64,000 nucleotides of DNA, taken from NCBI RefSeq assembly GCF_016756615.1, contig NZ_AP023262.1, positions 4,899,501-4,963,500 of the forward strand. The letters are read 5' to 3'. The position numbers and the translations under genes were made by a program. The stretch comes from Mesorhizobium sp. L-8-3. GTDB taxonomy: Bacteria; Pseudomonadota; Alphaproteobacteria; Rhizobiales; Rhizobiaceae. The notes beneath the pieces were generated by a model that had not been told where the DNA came from, made no database searches, and saw only the letters and a program-made list of their open reading frames with translations. Below are positions 57,233 to 64,000 of this stretch, piece by piece (the first letter of the stretch is position 1; each line of letters starts with the position of its first letter).

Positions 57233-58357
57233 ATGCCCGAATACCGTCGACTCGATGCCGGTGATCCCGCGCCGTGGTTCACCCAGCGCTCGACCACAAG
57301 CCCAGCCTATCATTTCGACACGGCCGCCGGCCGCTACATCGTGCTTTGCTTCTACGGCTCGGCCTCCGATGCCGGCGGCCAGCAGATGCTCCGCATCCTG
57401 CAGGAGGAACGTGCGCTCTTCGACGACGACAGGGTCTGCTTCTTCGGGGTCGGTGTCGACCCGGCTGACGAAGCCGGCGGGCGCTTGAAGGAGCAACTCC
57501 CCGGCATTCGTTTCTTCCTCGACTACGACGCCAAGGTGAGCCGCCTCTATGGTGCCGCGCCCGTCGACGCCGCCCCGGGAGGGACGGTTCAGATCCGGCG
57601 CCTCTGGGCCGTGCTCGACCCGACGACGCGGGTGCGCGCCGTCTTCCCGAACCGACCGGACGGAAGCGAGCGCCACGAAGTGGCGCGCTTCCTCAAGGGG
57701 CTTCCTGCGGTCGACTCGCATGCGGGCTTCAGCGTCCAGGCGCCGATCATTGTGCTGCCCGATGTCTTCGAACGCGATTTCTGTGAGCATCTGATGGGGC
57801 TCTATCGAACGCATGGCGGCGAGGAATCGGGTTTCATGCGGGAGGTCGACGGTAAGACCGTCGCGGTCGTCGATCCCAGGCACAAGCGCCGGGCCGACTA
57901 TACGATCGAGGACGAAGCGCTGAAGAAGCTGATCCAGCAGAAAGTGGTGCGGCGCGTCGTCCCCGAGATCGAGAAGGTGCATCAGTTCAAGGCTACACGC
58001 ATGGAGCGCTATATCGTCGCCTGTTACGACAGCGAGAATGGCGGCCATTTCCGCGCCCACCGGGACAACACCACCAAGGGCACCGCGCATCGCCGCTTCG
58101 CCGTGTCGATCAACCTCAACAGCGAATTCGACGGCGGCGAGGTGAGCTTTCCGGAGTATGGCCCGCGGTCGTTCAAGCCGCCGGTGGGCGGAGCCGTGAT
58201 CTTCTCCTGTTCGCTGCTCCATGCCGTCTCGCCGGTGACGCGGGGCAAGCGTTTCGCATTCCTGCCGTTCCTCTACGACGATGCCGCGGCGGCGCTCCGC
58301 GAGGCGAACAACAAATATCTCGACGAGAGCGTCGGCGCTTACAGCAGGCAGGCGTGA
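57233..58357 (+). CDS. peroxiredoxin-like domain fused to a PKHD-type 2-oxoglutarate/Fe(II) dioxygenase
   Basis: 374 residues in two parts. Residues about 8-160 look like a thioredoxin-fold AhpC/TSA domain, but the loop that should hold the peroxidatic Cys reads CFYGSASDAGGQQ, so the usual Cys is missing. Residues about 170-350 are a 2-oxoglutarate oxygenase of the PKHD hydroxylase type: HxD in GHFRAHRDN (H276, D278), distal His in CSLLHAVSPV (H330), and the 2OG-binding Arg in GKRFAFLPF (R340), all present. The natural substrate is unknown. GGGGGAAC precedes ATG 57233. It stands alone between rplQ and a Do-like protease. Confidence 0.87.
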   Translation: MPEYRRLDAGDPAPWFTQRSTTSPAYHFDTAAGRYIVLCFYGSASDAGGQQMLRILQEERALFDDDRVCFFGVGVDPADEAGGRLKEQLPGIRFFLDYDAKVSRLYGAAPVDAAPGGTVQIRRLWAVLDPTTRVRAVFPNRPDGSERHEVARFLKGLPAVDSHAGFSVQAPIIVLPDVFERDFCEHLMGLYRTHGGEESGFMREVDGKTVAVVDPRHKRRADYTIEDEALKKLIQQKVVRRVVPEIEKVHQFKATRMERYIVACYDSENGGHFRAHRDNTTKGTAHRRFAVSINLNSEFDGGEVSFPEYGPRSFKPPVGGAVIFSCSLLHAVSPVTRGKRFAFLPFLYDDAAAALREANNKYLDESVGAYSRQA

Positions 58358-58456
58358 CGGCCGGCGTCGTGCGCCACCCTTGACCTCGTCGCGCGACGCC
58401 TTTCATTTTGCACAATCCTTTGACAAGAAGCCTCCGAACGAGGCGGAAGGATTCGC

Positions 58457-59947
<1,491 letters not shown>

Positions 59948-59956
59948 CCCGAAGCC

Positions 59957-61270
59957 ATGGCCGATCTTTTCAGCTCCGACCAGCCGGAACGGGCGCCGCC
60001 CGGACGGCCGCTGGCCGACCGGCTGCGGCCGAAAAGCCTCGGCGAGGTCGTTGGCCAGGAGCATCTGACCGGCGGCGATGGGGCGCTGACGCGGCTGATC
60101 CGGTCGGGTTCGCTGGGCTCGATGATCTTCTGGGGACCACCCGGCACGGGCAAGACCACGGTAGCGCGGCTGCTGGCGGGTGAGACCGGGCTCGCCTTCG
60201 AGCAGATTTCGGCGATCTTCTCCGGCGTCGCCGATCTGAAGAAGGTGTTCGAGGCGGCTCGTCTGCGCCGGCAGAACGGCCGCCAGACGCTGCTCTTCGT
60301 CGACGAGATCCATCGCTTCAACCGCGCCCAGCAGGACAGTTTCCTGCCCGTCATGGAAGACGGCACCGTCGTGCTGGTCGGCGCGACGACGGAAAACCCG
60401 TCTTTCGAACTCAACGCCGCCTTGCTTTCGCGCGCCCGTGTCCTCGTCTTCAAGTCGCTCGGGCCGGAAGACGTGGAGAAACTGCTGGCACGGGCCGAAG
60501 AGACGGAAGGCCGGAAGCTGCCGCTCGACGAGGACGCGCGGGCCGTCCTGATCCGCATGGCCGACGGTGACGGACGCGCTTCGCTCACTCTCGCCGAAGA
60601 GATATGGCGGGCGGCGAAACCGGGCGAGGTTTTCGACGCGGCGGCCCTGCAGCAGGTGGTTCAGCGCCGCGCGCCGATCTACGACAAGGGGCAGGACGGC
60701 CACTACAACCTGATCTCGGCGCTGCATAAGTCGGTGCGTGGCTCGGATCCTGACGCCGCACTTTATTATCTGGCCCGCATGTTCGACGCCGGCGAGGATC
60801 CGCTTTATCTCGGCCGCAGGCTGGTGCGCATGGCCGTGGAGGACATAGGGCTCGCCGATCCGCAGGCGCTCGTCGTCGCCAATGCGGCGAAGGATGCCTA
60901 CGATTATCTGGGGTCGCCGGAAGGCGAACTCGCCTTCGCCCAGGCGGCCGTCTATCTCGCGACGGCGCCGAAGTCGAACGCCGTCTACACTGCCTTCAAG
61001 GCGGCGACCGCCGCAGCCAAGCAGCATGGTTCGCTGCTGCCGCCCAAGCACATTCTCAACGCGCCGACCAAGCTGATGAAGGATGAGGCCTACGGCGCCG
61101 GCTATCGCTATGATCACGACGAGCCCGACGCTTTTTCCGGTCAGGACTATTTCCCCGAAAAGATGGGCCGCCAGACCTTCTACGACCCGCCCGACCGCGG
61201 CTTCGAGCGGGAAATCAGGAAGAGGCTGGACTACTGGGCCAAGCTCAGGAAGGAGCGAAGCGAGGGGTAG
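59957..61270 (+). CDS. rarA: replication-associated recombination protein RarA (MgsA)
   Basis: 437-residue AAA+ ATPase related to clamp loaders, acting at stalled replication forks. Walker A GPPGTGKTT (about 60-68), Walker B LLFVDEIHRF, sensor region VGATTENPSFELN, and the tetramerisation part with GSDPDAALYYLARM and the C-terminal PPKHILNAPTKLMK. Starts 9 bp after the protease gene. Confidence 0.96.
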   Translation: MADLFSSDQPERAPPGRPLADRLRPKSLGEVVGQEHLTGGDGALTRLIRSGSLGSMIFWGPPGTGKTTVARLLAGETGLAFEQISAIFSGVADLKKVFEAARLRRQNGRQTLLFVDEIHRFNRAQQDSFLPVMEDGTVVLVGATTENPSFELNAALLSRARVLVFKSLGPEDVEKLLARAEETEGRKLPLDEDARAVLIRMADGDGRASLTLAEEIWRAAKPGEVFDAAALQQVVQRRAPIYDKGQDGHYNLISALHKSVRGSDPDAALYYLARMFDAGEDPLYLGRRLVRMAVEDIGLADPQALVVANAAKDAYDYLGSPEGELAFAQAAVYLATAPKSNAVYTAFKAATAAAKQHGSLLPPKHILNAPTKLMKDEAYGAGYRYDHDEPDAFSGQDYFPEKMGRQTFYDPPDRGFEREIRKRLDYWAKLRKERSEG

Positions 61271-61425
61271 CGCGTCCAGGGGCCGGCTAAATCGAAGCAT
61301 TCTGCCGACGATCGATTTGGGGGATCGCTCCGGCCTCACCAAGAATTCAGTCGCCGGGTGCTGGCGCCCGGCGGCTGTGTCCCGTAGAGATCGCCGACTT
61401 ATTTCAATCTTCCCGCGAGGTCCAA

Positions 61426-62259
61426 ATGGACAAGACGTCTCTCAAGGCCTTCCGCAGGATCGGCATCGCGGTGCTGGTCCTGGCAGTCGCATTCTATTTC
61501 GTCCCGATCATAACCACGGTGTTCATCCTGTGCGGCCTGATCGACGTCCTGCGCAACGACCGCAAGGACCAGCGGCTGTTCAGCCTCTATTTCCTAGGCA
61601 ACGGAATGTTCACGTGGTTCCTGTCACCTTTCAATCTCTTGGTCGATCTCGTTTCCTACAAGAACTGGGGCGTGTGGAAGCTCGACCAGTTTCCCGACGA
61701 CTATCGCCGCGAGATCGACGAGGTGCTCGACATCTTCAAGACCAGGCAGGCGGAAATCATCGCAGACATCGACGCCAATTTTGAGAGCGGCCGCCGCGGC
61801 ATGTATGTCTACCAGTGGTACGGCAAACCGCATATCGACAACGTGCCTGAATTCACCAAGCAGTTCAAATACATCCGCACCATCGCCGTGTCGGTGTTCA
61901 GCGGCCGGGAATCGACGTCGTTCCATTTCGGACCGCTGCGGCTCACCCTGCGGGTACTCTACAATCTGATCCCTGTGAAGACGGACCAGATCTTCATCGA
62001 ATGCGGCGACGTGAAGAACTACTGGCATGAGAATCCGCTTTTCATCTTCGACGACACGCTGCTGCATCGCTCGGTCAACGAGCATGACGGCCGTCGTTAT
62101 TGTGTGTTCGTCGATGTCATCCGTCCGTCCCCGGTGCCAGGGCTGCTGTCGGTGCTGCTGTCGGCCATCTCGGCCGGCGTTGCCCATGTGAAGGCCATCT
62201 TTTACAAGAACTGGAAGATGATCGATTCCCGCAAGCCAAAGGCCAGCCCGGCGAAATAA
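61426..62259 (+). CDS. aspartyl/asparaginyl beta-hydroxylase-family membrane protein (LpxO-like layout)
   Basis: 277 residues. Two hydrophobic segments at about 12-40 and 50-75 anchor the N-terminus; a third lies near 237-258. The middle is a 2-oxoglutarate dioxygenase domain: FHFGPLRLTLR (H167, with Gly169 where other 2OG enzymes have the acid ligand, as in human AspH), DDTLLHRS (H214) and HDGRRYCVFVDVIRP (R223/R224 as 2OG-binding Arg). Membrane anchoring plus this domain resembles the lipid A hydroxylase LpxO, but the substrate is not proved. It may act on a lipid or envelope molecule. Confidence 0.8.
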   Translation: MDKTSLKAFRRIGIAVLVLAVAFYFVPIITTVFILCGLIDVLRNDRKDQRLFSLYFLGNGMFTWFLSPFNLLVDLVSYKNWGVWKLDQFPDDYRREIDEVLDIFKTRQAEIIADIDANFESGRRGMYVYQWYGKPHIDNVPEFTKQFKYIRTIAVSVFSGRESTSFHFGPLRLTLRVLYNLIPVKTDQIFIECGDVKNYWHENPLFIFDDTLLHRSVNEHDGRRYCVFVDVIRPSPVPGLLSVLLSAISAGVAHVKAIFYKNWKMIDSRKPKASPAK

Positions 62260-62271
62260 GGCCGCTATCGG

Positions 62272-62643
62272 TTAACCGATCGGCGGCCGTCCAAGCAGTT
62301 CGAGCAGTCGCCGGCGTCCTCGTTTGAGTCGCGGGTAGAGCCAGGCCGACCAGGAGGCGTCGCCTGTTGCCACAAGTATCGTGCGGCGTGCGATGCCGTG
62401 GTCCTTTCCGAGTCTGGCCATCATCCGGACGGCGTCCGCGCCGAAGTGGATCTTGCCGCCGATGTCGAGGATGATCCCCTCGTTGACATCAAAACCCTGG
62501 CTGCGCATTGCCGCGACGAGCAGCGGCTCGTGGCGGGCGTCGAGAACCTGGAACGACGGGTGAAGCTTTCGCAGTGCCGCGACCGCGACATAGGCGCTGC
62601 AGGCGGGACAGTCGCCGTCATAGAGCAGATAGTTGGTTTTCAT
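62272..62643 (-). CDS. DCC-family thiol-disulfide oxidoreductase-like protein
   Basis: 123 residues, DUF393 family. The signature is YDGDCPACSAYV with C12 and C15 in a CxxC; the rest follows the family (KIHFGADAVRMMARLG, SAWLYPRLKRGR). ATG 62643 is chosen; the upstream frame to 62712 has no support. Convergent with the hydroxylase gene, 12 bp between stops. Confidence 0.88.
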   Translation of the reverse strand: MKTNYLLYDGDCPACSAYVAVAALRKLHPSFQVLDARHEPLLVAAMRSQGFDVNEGIILDIGGKIHFGADAVRMMARLGKDHGIARRTILVATGDASWSAWLYPRLKRGRRRLLELLGRPPIG

Positions 62644-63031
62644 CGCGGGCCCATTCCCCTTCGATATCGTCGTTCGCCGCCCCGACCGCAAGGCTCGGCG
62701 TGTATGAGTCACGGCGGCCGGGACTGAAAGCTTTGCCCCATCGGATCATACGCCGGCGCTTCACGCGGCAGAATGTTGCGGTGAGCACGGTCGGCAGATT
62801 CCGGGTGCGGTCTGCCCAGAATGCCCCATTGCAACCCCGCCCACGACGATCAGGGCCCCGCCTTCCCGCTCGATTTGCTGTGCTGTGGGGAGCAAGGCAT
62901 TCCCTTTCCCTGCTTTGGCCTACGCATTGGCCAGCCTTGCCGGTTCGTTGCTCGCCCTGTTTGTGGGATTGTGGCTCGCGCGAAGCGCCGGCTGATGCTA
63001 TCAGCGCCGCTTTGGAGCGGACGCATCGAAA
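62644..63031. other. 388-bp region with crcB remnant, otherwise no gene seen
   Basis: Apart from the crcB-like 3' end (listed separately) I see no coding sequence, promoter or repeat that can be named in this gap. It precedes the pseudouridine synthase. Confidence 0.5.
62912..62995 (+). pseudogene. crcB: probable 3' remnant of crcB (fluoride exporter)
   Basis: In the frame ending at TGA 62993-62995 the sequence reads ALAYALASLAGSLLALFVGLW then LARSAG, which looks like the last transmembrane helix of CrcB. Upstream in the same frame the residues (SRSICCAVGSKAFPFP) do not look like CrcB, and no start is available, so most of the gene appears lost. In relatives crcB commonly precedes this pseudouridine synthase. 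The match is by eye only. Confidence 0.5.
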
Positions 63032-64000
63032 ATGGCAGGTGTCGAACAGATCACGGTGGAGGCCGGCGAGGCGGGCATGCGGCTCGACCGCTGGTTCAAG
63101 ACCCATTATCCGGGACTGGGCTTCGGGCATCTGCAGAAGCTCTTGCGGTCGGGGCAGGTCCGTGTCGACGGCAGCCGGGCCAAGGCCGATACGCGCATCC
63201 AGCCCGGTCAGGTGATCCGTGTCCCGCCTCTCGAAGTGGATCGCCGCGACACCACGCCGCTGACGGCGCGCACGATGCGGTCCCGCCCCGACGCCGACGT
63301 GCTTTCCCAGATGCTGCTCTATGAGGACCCGAAGGTCTTCGTCTTCAACAAGCCGGCGGGGTTGGCCGTGCAGGGCGGCTCCGGGGTCACGCGCAGCGTC
63401 GACGACATGCTGGAGGCCTGGCGCAACCAGAAAGGGGAGAAGCCGCGGCTGGTGCACCGGTTGGATCGCGACACTTCGGGCGTGCTCGTGATTGCCCGTA
63501 CCCGGCACGCCGCGATGAAGCTCGGCGAGGCTTTTCGCGAGCGCGAGACGAAAAAGACCTATTGGGCCCTGGTGAAGGGCGTGCCGAGGAAACGAGAGGA
63601 CAAGATCTCGACCTGGCTCGTAAAAGACCAGACCCCCGACGGCGACCGCATGCGGATCGCCAGGCATGGCGAGGACGGCGCCGATCACGCCGTGTCCTTC
63701 TATCGCGTCGTCGAACAGGCCGGCCAGTCGCTCTCCTGGCTCGAGATGGAGCCCTATACGGGACGAACGCATCAATTGCGCGTGCACGCCGCCCATATCG
63801 GCTGTCCGATCATCGGCGATCCCAAATATTTCGAGGCCGACACCAACTGGGAGTTCCCCGGCGGAATCCAGAATCGGCTCCATCTCCATGCCCGGCGCAT
63901 CATCATTCCTCACCCCGATGCGGGCGTCGTCGACGTGACAGCACCCCTGCCGCCGCATATGCGCCAGAGCTGGAACCTGCTTGGCTTCGACGAGGCGGCG
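63032..64000 (+). CDS. RluA-family 23S rRNA pseudouridine synthase, 3' end beyond the window
   Basis: Open from ATG 63032 to the window edge (323 residues, no stop). An S4 RNA-binding domain (MRLDRWFKTHYPGLGFGHLQ at about 16-35) is followed by the pseudouridine synthase domain with the catalytic motif LVHRLDRDTSGVLV, PYTGRTHQLRVHAAHIGCPI and IGDPKYF. RluC-type family member; a precise target (for example 955/2504/2580) cannot be fixed. GGAG lies at 63014-63017. Confidence 0.92.
   Translation, partial: MAGVEQITVEAGEAGMRLDRWFKTHYPGLGFGHLQKLLRSGQVRVDGSRAKADTRIQPGQVIRVPPLEVDRRDTTPLTARTMRSRPDADVLSQMLLYEDPKVFVFNKPAGLAVQGGSGVTRSVDDMLEAWRNQKGEKPRLVHRLDRDTSGVLVIARTRHAAMKLGEAFRERETKKTYWALVKGVPRKREDKISTWLVKDQTPDGDRMRIARHGEDGADHAVSFYRVVEQAGQSLSWLEMEPYTGRTHQLRVHAAHIGCPIIGDPKYFEADTNWEFPGGIQNRLHLHARRIIIPHPDAGVVDVTAPLPPHMRQSWNLLGFDEAA

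Overview
The window reads as a chromosomal segment of a high-GC alphaproteobacterium of the order Hyphomicrobiales (Rhizobiales), most like the Phyllobacteriaceae (Mesorhizobium-type). The support is the protein sequences of the large ribosomal/RNA polymerase cluster, the order tuf, tRNA-Trp, secE, nusG, rplKAJL, rpoBC, rpsLG-fusA-tuf, S10-spc-alpha, a RIME-like palindromic repeat of the kind described in rhizobia, and many small rhizobial-type accessory genes. No rRNA, CRISPR array, prophage or intact transposase is visible.

Layout. 1-4.1 kb: two signalling genes on the minus strand, a membrane class III nucleotidyl cyclase with TolB-like/TPR parts and a CSS-EAL cyclic-di-GMP phosphodiesterase. 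4.2-9.4 kb: a small membrane protein, then an IclR-family regulator divergent from a glyoxylate-to-glycerate pathway (gcl, hyi, glxR) whose intergenic gaps hold hairpins and a RIME-like element. 9.4-15.7 kb: rlmB, tRNA-Tyr and tRNA-Gly, an acidic-tailed small protein, ilvD, tuf copy 1, a truncated haemoglobin and tRNA-Trp. 15.7-22.4 kb: a malonate catabolic unit (TRAP transporter dctPQM, malonyl-CoA decarboxylase, malonyl-CoA synthetase, divergent GntR regulator) lying between tRNA-Trp and secE. 22.8-35.0 kb: secE-nusG-rplK-rplA-(L10 leader)-rplJ-rplL-rpoB-rpoC, closed by a strong terminator. 35.1-37.8 kb: a LytTR membrane regulator divergent from an OpgC-like acyltransferase, and a small conserved-looking protein. 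38.0-57.1 kb: str, S10, spc and alpha operons from rpsL to rplQ, in one direction and closed by a terminator. 57.2-64.0 kb: a peroxiredoxin-like/PKHD dioxygenase fusion, a Do-like periplasmic protease, rarA, an aspartyl/asparaginyl hydroxylase-like membrane protein, a DCC thiol-disulfide protein, what looks like the 3' remnant of crcB, and an RluA-family pseudouridine synthase that runs off the end.

How the parts work together. The core is the transcription/translation machinery, with one tuf gene outside the str operon and one inside it; the two are almost identical in DNA, pointing to gene conversion. The two metabolic inserts each carry their own divergent regulator: glyoxylate is condensed to tartronate semialdehyde, isomerised and reduced to glycerate; malonate is imported, made into malonyl-CoA and decarboxylated to acetyl-CoA.

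The most unusual things seen are (i) three loci carrying the same 7-base tandem repeat in opposed orientation, capable of long hairpins, two of them inside the alpha operon and one supplying the last codons and stop of rlmB; (ii) three perfect hairpins between gcl and hyi; (iii) loss in the cyclase of the lysine that normally recognises adenine; (iv) two different 2-oxoglutarate dioxygenase types within 5 kb; (v) a probable decayed crcB; (vi) the malonate unit placed inside a normally housekeeping junction, with IS-like direct repeats at its outer edge. I did not find a clearly novel multi-gene system; the repeats and the cyclase are the best leads.
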